Of a stretch of 64,000 nt of DNA, positions 1 to 21,384 are shown piece by piece; position 1 is the stretch's first letter, and every line of letters begins with the position of its first letter. The notes under the pieces are model-generated. The model made no database searches. It had not been told where the DNA came from and was given only the letters and a program-made list of their open reading frames with translations. This DNA is from Sinohyriopsis cumingii (Eukaryota > Mollusca > Bivalvia > Unionida > Unionidae): positions 56,349,219 to 56,413,218 of the forward strand of contig CM068835.1 of NCBI GenBank assembly GCA_028554795.2, written 5' to 3'. The position numbers and the translations under genes are program-made.

Positions 1-6581
<6,581 letters not shown>

Positions 6582-6774
6582 ATGGAAACATCCCCCGGGC
6601 TTTCAATTTCCCTTTCTTCGAGCGGTGTTGCATCGAGCAGAAGAAACAATACGCTACAGCCACGTCATCCATTATTTGAGTATTATCAATCACCCTGGAG
6701 GTCCTACGCTACGTGGAGACAGTTTGAACAGGTCAACATGGCAGCCTTGGCTGAAGCAGGTTTTTATAACATAG
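6582..6774 (+). CDS. IAP exon: N-terminal half of BIR1
   Basis: The ATG follows an in-frame TAG, so it is a plausible translation start. After a Ser-rich leader comes the first half of a BIR fold, with the LAEAGFYNIG segment at its end. The exon stops at ATAG/GTAAAT, leaving phase 1, which matches the next exon. Splicing rebuilds a glycine at the junction. The usual WP pair of the BIR core is not obvious, so this BIR is somewhat divergent. Confidence 0.75.
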
Positions 6775-9700
6775 GTAAATCAACAATGGTGGGGCTAATA
6801 CTTCTTCTGAACAATTATCTGATAAACGTACTTCTATCCCTCATACAAAATTAACAGGTGTATATGAAATTTTTTCACTGCTTCATAAAATAAGTTAATA
6901 GTCCTAATTCTTTGAGTATATGGTTATAAATTGAAAGACAGGACAAGTCGTGGAATCTTTCTGATATCTGTACAATGCACTGTGCACGTTTGCATTGTAA
7001 AGCACGGCATCTCATTCTTACAGGAGTAGAAAATGGAATAATGATTAGATGTTTCTTCTGCGGTATGCAGCTAGCCAATTCCACTTACAACGATGACCCG
7101 CTGTTAGAGCACGTAAAGAAGTCGCCAAACTGCGGTTACCTTAAGCAGAAAATAGGAGAACAGTCACTTAACGAATACCAGGTATGACTTTTATTTCAAT
7201 TGGCCGTAAGGAGGAGTGATGGCGTTGTCCTGTGTCCGTGATTTATGTAATTTTCCTTTCAATAAAAGTGACTCTCCTCGACCAATAAATACGGCGAAAA
7301 TAACACAAATCGTGAAGTCCTCAATCGTTGTGCCCCAACTAATCAAGAGAATATGAACACTGTGACAAATAAGATCTATCTAATCCATATTTCGTGTCCA
7401 GCCGCTCTTGTGCTTGGCTTTTAGGTAGATGAGCACTGGATAGGCTATATCTGGTCCAATTTGGGTTATTATGGTCTCAACTGGCAGTAAGGCCAAGGCA
7501 CCTTTTCTTGTGGTCACTGCGTCCGCTCTCCATTGTTCTTCGTTCATTGTCATTCGTCCATCAGCATTGGCTGTGTTCACTCTTTTGTATCAAACCACAA
7601 TTTGACAAAATAAAACTCATATTGAGAATGCTCTCGAATAATGGCGATTCAAATTTGTCTATATGCTGCCAGTCGGTGACATACTCGTGGTTGTTACCAA
7701 GCTGTATTATCTTCAAAACAGTTTCCCCACTTTTCTCATCAGTATTTGACCACCATTTTCAACTCCTTCTCCCTGCCACTTCTCCAAACTTGGAATGAGT
7801 ACCCGGGCAACAAGCATTTTTAATATTTGTTGTAATATTGTCGATCTGTTATCAAAAAGATGAACAAAGTTTAAGAGCATTTCAAGCAAAATCCTACCGA
7901 AAATGTTTTTGACACACTTATAAGAGAGCAACGTTTCTAACACCTTTTAATTATGTGCATGTGATGTTCTTTAATGTGATGAAATTTGGTCTTTATTATT
8001 GGCAACAACAGTAAAACAAAACAATAGTAACAAGTTCAATCATCTTTTAAATGCAAGATAGCCCACATACGGCGATCTTTTAGAGACATTCTTATCAAAA
8101 TCTACTCAAAGTGTAAAAGAATTGGACCGATTATCTTTGTAGAAAACTTGAGCACGCTGATACAGCATTATCAGAAGAAAATAATTAGAAGAACCTGATA
8201 AAATATTGATGGATAAGATTCTGGCATCAAGACAGTGTAATTTTAACTTTTGTTAATGAAATACATCTTTTCGCGAAGATAACAAAATATACAATTATTC
8301 GAAGAAACGGTGTTGCTACTCCTTCTGTCACATCGATGGCAATGATAAAGGTAACATGCAACAAGTAAACTATTAATTAATGAATATGTATAAGGCATTA
8401 GAGAATATACCATTATTAGTGTAAGGTCGAATGAAAGGAACTGAGAGATAAATCTTGAATTCTGGATTATGCTTGATAAAGATTGATATCATTATGTCAT
8501 CAGAGACAAAACGTTAAAGCATAACATTTTTCTCTTGTTTAATTATTCAATGAAGTGTTTAAGGTACGTAAAGCAAATAAAATCTTCATAGAAAATAAGT
8601 GTCAAATGCAAATGAGACTGTGTATTATCAAAAAGGAAAACAGTATGATGAATTAAAAATTAAGGCAGATTTTAGTATTCTGATAGGATTTCGAGTGGCA
8701 ATTACTACACTGCAAAAATGGTAACAGTAATATGTATATACAGACACACATATCCGATAGAAGCGGAAAGTGCTAACTTTGGGTTCTACGGGAGAATACT
8801 AGGCAATCTTTAATATAAATAATACTATCATACAGGTTAGAAAAGTTTTAATTCGTACTCTTCAGAGGTCGACCCCAAGACGCATACAGGCAATACCGGC
8901 GAACATAGATTCGAATCTCCTTAGAGTAATTCTGCCTGGTACTATCATGCATTCTCCTGTTCAATCCAGCCTACTATGTGCATTCTCGTTATCTTGAAAA
9001 AGGCGTCTTTTCAAACACGCATATAATCATACACATTTAACTATGCATATGTCTTCAATACATTTTTATTCGTTTTCCTACTGCATACAATGTGTTTGTG
9101 TCAAATTGTCTCCAACTTTACTGACACAAAACTTATTCCATTACTTTCAGTCAAAATGTATATTTCATTTAAATAATGTGAACAACGTCATAACAGCGAA
9201 ACATTTTTCTCTTTAAATGTGATCTTCCAACAGAACAAATTATTGTATGCATGTTTTTATTGTAGACACTACTATTTATTTACATTTATTTAACATTGGA
9301 TATTTTCAGGAAAGAATACGCAATGGAACCCTAAACTCACGGCAAACTAATGATATGGGTGAGTTTACTTTTAGTATCTTGTTACTACTGCTTATTTCAC
9401 TAAATTACAAGAGCAATTGGTGTGAATTCTTCGTCGAGGAGTATAGCGAAAACGCTGTCCGTAACACTATGTATATATTATCCCTGTAAAATCAAAGTAG
9501 GTCTTTGCTCTTCGTAGAAAAGTTGCAGAAAATCAAAGCCACATAGCTGCCTTCCAAAGGATACAGAACAATAGTGTCATCAGATATCATCGAGTATTAC
9601 CAAGAGAGTTTAAATCAAAGCCTCTATTGAACCAGATGGCTCAGTGACTAAATCTTTCGCTACTAAGTGTGAAAATAAGTATACGATTAACTGAACGAAT

Positions 9701-12700
9701 TTTCGTTCTTTAAGCATTCGATAGAAAACGAATTTCTCTAATATCAATAAGTTCTGTGCTACGAGTCTATGCTATTTAAATAAGTAACAGAATAGAGTGA
9801 AAGACAACAAGCTTTGTAAAATTTCACAAATAATTTATTTCCCCAGAATACAGAAGAGAAAATGAGAAAAAAGAACTTACGGTATTGAGAATTAAATCCC
9901 ACAATAATCGAAGAATTATAGGCACTAGTCCAGATAATTTAAAGTCCTGAATAAAACTCTGTACAAGTCCCGAAGAAATCCCAAAACTAAAAGAGATGAC
10001 GTGTCAGCCATAGCTTATCTAGTGCTGGTGTATCAACAGTATTTTGACTAATCACAGTAATATAATTCCAGTTTTGAATTCAGTGTAAATTCCAGTGAAT
10101 GTCTCCATCCAAGAATTTTATCAGAGAACTTTTATATTTTCAGAGAAAATAATTACCTGAATAAAAAGTTGAAGAAAATATTCATCCCAACCGGACTCAA
10201 TATAAAACCTTGATAGTGCCATATGTTATAGCACGTATGATCAAGTCCTCACAATCACAAAAACATTACCTAATGGGAAAAAACGTTCAAGAATGATCCT
10301 GATGTTTACAAACTCAAACATTAACATAGATTACAATCAGAAAATTCCAGAACTTATACCAAAAGAAACATATTTACTTCTTCTATTAATAATGATCATG
10401 ATCTTAAGCCCATACACAGAGAGAATAATTTTGCTATGTATTAGTTATTTACGCAAAACAAAATAAAAAAGTGAATCAGGTCAAGCAGAAATGAACTCAA
10501 TTTCGGACAAGCATTACATGTTTTATTGCAATAGCATTTTTAAATATTTAATTTACAATTCAGGATATACTCAAAGGTGTACAAGATCAGGATATAAAAC
10601 GTCTTACATAAGTAAGTAATTATGGAGATTTGACGTAGAATTAACGAATAGAACTGCGGGTGCAAGTAAAGAATTTATAGGACATTACTCCATTGCATCA
10701 CATGAAGAAGCAGTTATGACTAGCATACAAAGGTGATCTGAAACTTATATTTAAAATAGCCTAATGTTACAAGTCTCAGCTCTTAAACTAAATAACAGAC
10801 AGGAGTTTAAAAAAACCAACAAGCTTTGAACAATTCAACAAATAATTTACTTCCATAGAATACTAAGAGAAAATGCAAAGAAAGAGCATAAAGTATAGCA
10901 AATTAGTTCCAAATAATCATATAATCACAGACACAATTCCTGATAATAAACGTTCTGAATAAACTTTAGTGGCACTCTAAAATAAGTTCAACACTGAAGG
11001 TGTTGATTTGCCTGTGGTAGTATGTATTGTGTTGCTGTACCAACAGCCTTTTCTTGAAACACAGTAATATAACTCCAGGTTTGAATTTACTATAAATGTC
11101 ACTGTCCAAGGATACTATTTTATGAGGACTTGGTATTTCCGGAGAAAGTTTTCTTGAATCGAATAATTTGAAGAAAAAAATTTCAGCCCAAACGTAATAC
11201 TGGATACAATAATAATAAGAACTGATTCGGCTAGATCTTAAAGCAGGAACGAATAAATTTTTTTCAGTGACAAGAGTATATTGTCCTTTACGTGACCTCA
11301 GGTCATAATTAGCATGTTCTAAATCAAAAACTATGACCTAATGGAAACTAACCTTCTAGAAACTTCTTAATATTTACAAAATAAAACATTAGTTATAAGT
11401 AGAATGTCTGTTACTAAAATTACAATATATAACCTGGAATATGTCAGGTACGCCAGGGGAATCCCAATAATCTAGACCCAGACCCAAATAAACATGTTTA
11501 CTTCTATCAATGATGGCAGTAATATTAAACCCATACACATATATAATATTTTAGTTATGTATTAGTTGGTTGTTTGGAATTTAAACAATCAGTAATGTAG
11601 GTCAAATAGAAAATAACATTGATTTTGGACCAAGTAGTCCAAAATACAATGCTGCATTACAAAAGCATATAATAAAAAAATTAAAGAAATTACTGACAAA
11701 CAGTGCAATCTAAATATACATAACACAAAAGAGAAATATGAACAGACACGTATGAATGTATGTTGAGTCATTTTGCCCTTTTTTAGCATAGTATACAGTA
11801 TAACTCAGAAAACATCGTTCCTATGTTCCCATACAAATGCAGTAACCTATACAACATAATAACCAGACATATAAATAATATACATAATGATAATCTTATG
11901 AAAGTGAATTGGCATTGAAGCTAGGAGTGCTCTAAAACAGCTAGAAACGTTTTGAAAGATGCGTTACGTGAACTGGTTGATCGTTTCATGCAACAGGAAA
12001 ACAAAGGCTGGGTTTCTTCAAGTTATAAATGCTTGTTTATTAATAAACGTTTATAATTCTTGGCACTTTCAAAAGTATTGAACCCAAGTGAATAATCATT
12101 ATCTTCATATTTTATTTCGTAGATACAGACAGAAAGATGCACACTTCCTGTCATTATCATCATATACCATCTTGAACTGTAAAATTAGCATTAGCCCCGA
12201 ATGTCGGTTAAAAAAGTAGAATTTGACAAAAATGTTAAATGAGATTGATATTGGATTGCAGTATATTTATTAATGTTCGACATCTTCGTATGGTTTCTAT
12301 TCCGTTAGTTCAGTTAGGATTAAATTCGACAAACATGACAAGAATCGCAAGTGGCATTATTTACGCCTTCATTCGGACACAGAAGATTCAATGCAATCTA
12401 TAATTCTAATTAATTATCCTTGTTGAATATGTATGACAAATTCAATGGACTTCGCTTATTCTTAACGAAAATGTATATTCAGTGCCAAATGTGCTTGAAA
12501 GGTATAAAAATGTATTATAGAAATTTATATCATAGTCATAAGTTAAAATCATAGTTGACCCACTTCGTCTTAATTTCCATGATTGCAAAGTATATTATGG
12601 TGTTTTTTAATTCGATGATTTTAAATCAAATAGATTCTGTAAGTTTGAATAATACTATAATTAATAAATTTCTTGCATCAATGCATGTTGCAGACAGACC

Positions 12701-15700
12701 TAGCTCTAACTCCAGTAATCCTGTACAGTGGAGTGAATCAGACAATATCAGGCCTACCAAATTAGATGGCCGAGCGATATCAGGCAAAGGCCGGAAAAAG
12801 TAGCAGCTTCTGGATTCTGTTATACAGGTACTACATATTGTCGCCCATGTTTTAATAATGCTCTGCTCAACCATAGTAAGGACATATTGGCCTTCTTTTC
12901 TCCAACAGAAAACAAACCCAATTTCTTCTGTCTCTCCCTTTCAATAATGAATCATAAATTGCACCGTTATCAGTAATTAAAGAATGAAAACAACAATACC
13001 GTCAAACTTACATTTACCAGTATAGCATACATTATTTAGAAGAATTGCTACTGTTTTCTTCTTCTCTCTAGAATATTTAATGTCAATCTACACACAGTGT
13101 CAAAGCTGAGGCGATAATCTTTTGTTATATTCTTACATTAAAATGTTGAGCCTTAGTCTTGTGAAGATTGAATCCTGAATTACCAGCTAAAGAGTCGAGG
13201 TCAAACCATATGTATCATATGACGAAAAAATGCTCCAGTTTCCCATCCTAATGATATATCTGATATGGTTATGACAATTAATTGGTGTCACCATTAATGG
13301 ACTAATTTTACCATGAAAGACTCCTGGTTTAAATTGGATTAATTTTATAAATACGATGTTCACCAATAGAAGCATCGTCGTAATGAAGTTGCAGAACTTC
13401 ACGGAAATGTAAACTATTGCTAAGTACCAACAGAGCTCACCAAGTTTTGCTGCTCCGTTTTGGAACGAAAGATCACAAATGGAAAAGCTGCAGAACGTTG
13501 CTATTGACTCCTATTTTACGGTTTGTATAATGTCAGTTCGGGATCAGTGTTTCTTAAATGCAGTGCTTGTTGCAACTGAGCTAACATCATGAGCCAAAAT
13601 GAGTGTCAAGCTCATTTGATATATAGTTGATTCTCTATATGCAGATAACCCAGTTTTCTAAGACGAGAGTTCAAGAGCTGCAATGTCGTCATTGCCATCG
13701 ATGAGAGGTAGGAATAGGCGAGAGAATTTCCACTGGGACCTGTTTAAGACCTTAAGCAAGTGTATACAGTAGACCGGGTTCAGACCATAACTGTTGAATT
13801 TCCATGAGCAGGATTCTCTTGTGTGGCATGAAAACAGTCGGGAGTGTCACTGTCGCATCTTGTCGAAAATTTAATTAGATTTGGTCGACTGATAAAGCAA
13901 GTATCACGTTTAATCTGCTCGTAGTCACTAGTGCTTTCAAAGTAGAGGACAGTCGCGTATGAGCGAATCGCTTCACGATTTGGTAAGAGAAATGTTTTAT
14001 TTTAGGTGCGTGTTTTGATATGATCTTAAAGTTAATCATCGCTGGACTGAGAACAACCGCTAACTATCGCGCTTGTTTGAGTAGATAAGAAAAGCTATAT
14101 AATGTCGTTAGGATATTTCACCTTGATGATGCAAAACCCCGATTCTAGTGCCATCCGCATCACCTTCGGAAGCAGAGCTGTTGAATGGTAACCGTAGGCA
14201 TCCAAACTGTCCAATCTATGGAAAGAGCCTAAACTCACCAGACCTTCAGACAATGGGCTGATGATATAAAGATAATATGGTTAGGTGTTTAACTTTGGTG
14301 CGAATTGATTCACAATAGGTCGATCCCAGAAGCCACATATGCGAGTGAAAACCGTAGGATGAAGCTAACTTTCCGTTTATATTGTTTGATTTTTCCAAAA
14401 CAGTAAGTCTGCTATTCGATACTTATTTGCCTGGAATGTTGTGGGTAGATTGGTCCTGAAAAAGAAATGTAAAACGTCCCAAATATAAAACAAAGAAACT
14501 TGGTTGCCCTTATCGTCTGATATAATTCACCGTAGTGGAATTCAGGACAGAATTATGACGCCTTTTCCATAAAGCACCTCCGGCAACAACTAGAATGCAG
14601 ATCAGACTCCAATGGTCTCCTAAAATAATTGCCCATTATTAAGGAGACTTAATCTGTTTCGAGTGTTTTGATCTCCATGACGACATGGAAGAAATGTTGA
14701 ATTGGTATTGATACCATGGTCTTAAACTAAGCAACAGCAAAGAGCGAGAATTAATATGTTTTGTAAAATTCAACAACCAAATGGCCTTAGAATGCAAGGT
14801 GAAAAACTAAAAAGAACTTACAGTATTAAAAAGGAAATCTGATTTAACTAAAAGTTCTGTCATAATTCGAAAAGTAAAGATTATTCAAATCTAATGAGCT
14901 CCAGTGGTGTCCCGAATAAAGTCCAGTCTATTGTGTTCATCTGCCGATAGCCTTCAATAGTCATGATATGCTAAATGTCTTGATGTATCACAATGATATA
15001 ATCAAAATATATTTAAATGAATGTAGTCTTTTAAAATAGATATTTAGTCCTAATGTTTATGATCACTTGGAAATAACTAAATCCTCTCAAATAATAATTA
15101 ACACAACTTAAATAACTGACTATGCATCAAATTTTTAAGACAGTGAACGTTAATCGTGTTACTCACTGCCCTATATAAATATCTTAGTCGCAAATTCAGA
15201 ACCAGAATAAGGATCATGCGTCCATTTCCAGAATATTCCAAGTTGTAAGCAAGGTCTGGTCATTTAACAGCCAACCAATGAGAAATTAGGTGACCAGAAT
15301 TTCCAATGGAGAAACCAGTGAGCTAAACTCAAATCCCATCGAATTCGTCAATAAAATCACTTCTACACCTTGGTCAAAAAGATAGATAATGTGTTTTCTT
15401 AAATTAAAAATGCAGTATACTATCCTGATGCTATGTAACGTATTGACAAAAATAACACGTTTTATCAATACGAATGACGTAAATATAAAACACATAACAT
15501 AGACATACATAATAATATGAGGCCATATTTGTCCTTGTCAGCAATGAATCCAAGGCTTTAAAAGTGAGTAACAATGGATAAGATATCTTGCCCTACAACA
15601 TAATTCATCTGATTTTGTTCCAGAAACTCGTTCAGGTAGTTTGATGTTGTCGCTCTAAAAGCAGTCCTTACATGCATCAATAATATGTCCATCAGACGTG

Positions 15701-18700
15701 TGCATACCAGAGTATTGATGTTGAGTTTGAACCGAAGTACCCTTAACTGGTAATAACGGTTGTGAAAATGTACTTTGTGAATTTCCTGGGTGCGTTCTGG
15801 ATGGGGGACGTATGGATAAACAACTTGTACGTCAACGCTAATTGCGACGGTCTCCCTCTTGAGTAGCCTTTAAAACCAATTTTGCCGATTACGTATTAAA
15901 AGATTAACGGATGATTTGATTCAGAGCGTTTGGACTCCAGTGAAGTTATCTTCTGAACGATTTCCACCGACAATTTTCTTCATAAAGTTATTGATTTATC
16001 GTTGTTGATTGATTGGTTCGAAAGGAATGTTGGTAGCTAAAAAGGCCCTGGATAGTAGAGGGGGTACGATTAACGTGATTGACAAATCTCTCTGATACCA
16101 CTTACCAGGTACATTGATAGACGTTGCAAATACGTTTCCATTCGTGAGCTTTGCCCTCATCTGGATGTCAGACAAAGGCAGTGTGATGATGATGTCATTT
16201 TGAAACGGGAAGCCCACCTCTTGTCCAGTTTCATTCGTGGAAACATTAGTCTGGTTTCGGATTTCCTCAACCTGACCATTGAATAGAATATTAGACCAAA
16301 CGGGAAGCGCGCGTAACTTGGGGCTATGATGACCTTTAAGTGAGGTGAAAGTGGAGAGCATTGCTTATCGTTCCAATAATTCTAACATAGTATCAATTTT
16401 GTCGGCTTTACATGGTGTGCCTGTAGAAGTACCTACGTGACAGCCGATACAGGTAGGGTGTTGTAGAATCGCAAATAATACTTACGAAGTGAACGCTAAT
16501 ATATCTTATTAATAAAAGTGATCTCTAGGAAAGGGAAATTGACTGCCGATACAGGTAAAATCATTAGAGTTTCGCATAAACTGCTTAAAAAGTGGACGCT
16601 ATATCTAGACTATATATAGAAAAAATACCTGTACTTATCGAACCTCAACGGAAACTATACATCAATATTTCTATAACACACAATAGCTGCACGTAACATA
16701 AAGCTACATCAATGTAGGGGTAGGTGCAGGCGAGACATGCATGTGCATATCAAAAGCGTCTAAATATGTGAAGATGATGTAATTCTTAGTAAGGCAAAGA
16801 AGTCGGAAAATTGAAATGGTGTATACATCCTTTCAAAGGTACCACTCCTTCAGCATGCTTTATTGTCAAAACCTTCGGAAGTACGTTTTAGTGGATTGCG
16901 AGGTCTCTGTATGTAGTTTTGTATCTACCGCAGCTAATTATAAAGAAGGAAAAAGTGAGGTTTTATACCTTTTCTGGAAGGAATAGAAACATGTTGATGT
17001 GTGCGGATTGAGTTTTGCGTGCATGCGGATACCAGCCATGTTCAGAGCCACTGAAATCGTATTGCGCTTGAAGATTAGCAAGGATTGAAACAGTAACTTG
17101 GGAAGAAACCAAAACAGTTAGGAGCATGACGCGTGCTAAAAGTATGGCCATTACATATGGAAAGTTTCTTGTATAATTTACCTCCACAACAATCATAATA
17201 ACTCATATCCATGTTCGTATGTTAATAATACAATACAAATTATTTACGTCCATCAAAATTATTTTATTGAGGTTTCTAAAAATGTATTCTGAAAAGACTG
17301 GCTGCCTTAAAAAAATCATATAAACTTTTCAGATCATCCAGTAAAATTGTTGAAATCAACGTTTTTCATTTCCTAAAGAGGCTAAATAATCTGCCTTTAT
17401 AATAGGTTTGACTATTTATGTCTACTCTGCGAACGTTAGTAGAACAAGAAGTGTAGAATTGTCTGACGATTGTTGCGTCCGCGTCATCGACAGTTTTCTG
17501 AATATAGGATAATGATTTCAGTCTGAATCTACATGGGCTCTGTAGGCAAACCATTATCGTTTTATTATACTGGTTCATGTTTGAAACTTAATATCTACGA
17601 AATAGCATAAAGTGGAGAAAAATCTATTTGAATTTCTGAAGTTCTCGGTCTTGATTCTTAAGTCTTTAAACGTAACACGTTTATTACGAGATGAATTATA
17701 ATGATTATTATTCTTGGCATTAATGTTAAATTGACGCCAATATAATTTTCGGCATTTCTAGTTTGCATTTGTAAGCTGTTTGGTTGTTTTGTTGTTTTTG
17801 TTTTCTTTTGTTCGTTTTTACAATTGATGTTTTTTCTTGTTTTGTTTTTTGGGGGGTTGGGAGGTTTGGGTGGGGTGGGGAAATTCTTATACTGGTTTCA
17901 TCAGAAATAAATATGAATCAACTTTGTCATCATTTATAACTTTGTGAAATAGTTTGTCCAAAACTGAATTTAATTTTAAACCGAAACTTCCAAAAGTAAG
18001 ATGAAATACATTAAAATTATTACTCAATCGTCAAAATGTTTCTGACTATTGTTTTTTAAACCAGGTTTACACTATATTTTCCGCTGTTTCGCATGTGATG
18101 GAGAATTGAAAAATTGGGATAGAGAGATTGGGCCTTGGACTGAGCATGCACGTTGTTTCCAAAAGTGTCCCTTTATGAAAAGTGTCAAACGGAAAGAATT
18201 TGTTACCCGTGTAAGGAGATTAACAGAAGATTCAGATGGGGTATAAGAAGCTCTTCTTCGTTCTCTTTTGTACATAAATTTTGAAAGGGCATTGCGATGT
18301 TAATCTGCATATACTGCCAATTGATCTGGAATAAAATGTAGCAAAGGTATACCTATATATACATTCATACGTTGTATGCTTGTATGCATATAAGAGACAT
18401 ATACTTATCTAAATATAAATATGGTTGAGGTTATTGTTATACTCTTCGTATGTTGCAAACAATAACTAGTGATGAAATGTGCATCACTTAATTATTGAAT
18501 ATGTATTGTATCTTCACATGCAACAAGCTTGAAACTAATTTTGCCAAAGACTTTGCCTGGCATGAAAAGCATTATTATGATTGATTTTTTATTGAGGTAT
18601 CAAACAAATTACAACACAAAACACTACACTATATATATCTCTCTCTCTCTGAGATATAGATATATATCAGTTGAAGACAAATAATTTTGCCACACTGACG

Positions 18701-19745
18701 ATGCAATTTTTATCGCTGACTAGTGATCTCACTGTGGGAATTACTTTCCTTTTCCAATTAGGCAGTATATATGTATGTTACTCAGATTTGTATTGCCAGA
18801 TTGAGCAAATTTCAATTTTACTTGCCCTATTCCTTCTCTTTCTTACTCCTGTCCCATGTATCTCTCCATCAGAATAAACAGATCTTAAGATGTGTGAAGA
18901 GTTATGACATTTCAGTATACTTCTATGTAATCAATGAAAGAAGACCATCTGAAATATCCCTAAATAAAAGCCACATAAATAAAAAGTAGGCTTCGAGTAT
19001 TAAGCTTTGTATAATTACTTTTTGCCCATGAATCAAGAGGCTTGTGGTATTCGATGTTCTGTCACCCATACATTATGTTTGGCCATACACTCAAATAAAT
19101 AATATTTATTATGAAATATGCTTGATTTATACAGTATAGAAAATAATTTCTTAGTTGTTTCGAGCGCCATTATAATCATGTCTGAAAATGATGAAAGCAT
19201 CAAGCACTGATTAATGTTTTTGCTAACCACTACCAAACGTTATCAAACTTCTATTGCAGGTTATGTTACCGAACTAGACTGCCAGCTTGCCAACACAACA
19301 AATTTTACAAACATGAAAAAATATACAAACCAAAATACATTCAAAGCAAACTCAAAATTAATTAAAATCGTACTTTAATGATGTTATGCAGTAACAGTGT
19401 TAAAGAAAATACAAATCTCATTTTCATACAAACACAGTCATTACTTTGAAAATACACAATTTTAAACCAGATACCATTGCTATTAATTTAGCGGTTGTTA
19501 ATTATATGAACACACATTTGAGAAATAAATCCATGCAAATCGAAGGTTTGTGACTTTAAAGCTATATAAACAAAATAGAATATGAGTAGTTATTAGTAGT
19601 TAGAAGGAAATATTTCAGACGTGAAGTGGTAACATTTTACTGTCACTTACTCCTTCGTAACTCGTGACAATACAATCTGTTCACTTCACCGCGAAATATT
19701 GCCTTATATCTCATCATCATACAGCAGCAGCAACGACAACATCAA

Positions 19746-19777
<32 letters not shown>

Positions 19778-21340
19778 TAATAATAATAATAATATGTGTG
19801 TCTATAACAAGAAAAAACAATTGGCTGGATTATGTACCTATAAACATGACTATTTTAAAGGAAGAAAATGCAGAAATGCACTCAACTCTTCAAACAATAA
19901 ATCCAGTGGCAACATCAGCTATCATGAGGATGTGGAGTTATCTTCAACTTGATAAAGGTAATTTAGCAATCTTCATTGAAAAGGAGTTGATGTTCAAATT
20001 TCTGTTCCGAAATCTTTTGATATATATATATATACATAATGGACATTAAGACTAAATTAATGGTGAAATAAATGATGACTACATTTGATCATTGTGTTCT
20101 TTTGGCTAAATTTCGATGTCTTTGTTTGATTTTGCAAACCTAATAGTTCCTCTACAAAATGTGATCTGACACATTATTGTTTATTTCAGCAACAAACAGA
20201 ACCGATGACAAGCGATGACAATCTACGAATTGCTTTCCGAAGGTAAATACAAAGTCAGTAATTGATCTCGTTATTTCATTGATAGGAAAATGCATTACAA
20301 AGTAATTATTATATCCAAATATTTCACAAGTTTTCACATATAGTAATTACTCAACATACGGTCCATTCCTAAACTTACAAATTTAAAAGATATTTTGAAC
20401 ACAATATTGCTAGGTTATTTAACAGAGTTTTAAGAAAGATGGTAGAATAACATTTGATTTCACTCATTAATCTTTGTTCCGCACTTATGCATGTCCCTGA
20501 AAGAAAGAGCCAAGAAACAATCGAGGACCAAATTCTTTATCTGCTACTAAAAGCAAAGAAAAAGAAGATAGTATCATGAAGAAGTTTGAAAGATGTAATA
20601 GTGAAGTGCTCATATCTCTGAGTGAAGGGGGTATAAAGGTAAGAAGGGCATTGGGGATGTAAGTGTTGTTTGTCTTTAAATGTGAAGGATATACTTTGAA
20701 CATTGTTCCATGCTGAAATTGTGTCCTATTGGAGCATGTTCGAAATTACTTATCTGATCGGCCATCATATCATCGATACCAATTAATATTATTCTAGAAA
20801 TATCAGACTCGCCCAACACCAGTAAATGAATCAATTTGGAATAAATGTGGAAAGCATTGCAACAGATCACCAGAGCAGCTATTGCAGCTCACGGTAGTAT
20901 CAAGCTTACGAACTGAAAGGCAAAAGCAATACTCTATATGACCACGAAATGCATGCTGAAGTGAAGCAATCCATAATGTAAATCAATTTCAACATGGAAT
21001 TACAACGCCAGTAGAACACATTGAAGAAAAAAAACTTTCTTTGTGCCGTGATGTGTGTTAACGCGTTCTAGAAGCCCATAACCGCAACCCGCTCTCAAAT
21101 TTGTTACATTAGACATATAAGATATTCTCAAAAGGATTAGCATGAAACTCTCTTCCAAAAAATAAGGAAGGCGTGAGTCAACACGGATACAGGGAAATAA
21201 ACAAATATCTACCAGCCACCGTATTCTCAGCTATGTTGTTGACAATACTTCTAGGAATCAGGCAATATGTATACAAAGATACAAACACAGCATTCCATAC
21301 AGCGTATCATTTAACAACCCAAGGATTTGTATTAGCTATG

Positions 21341-21384
<44 letters not shown>

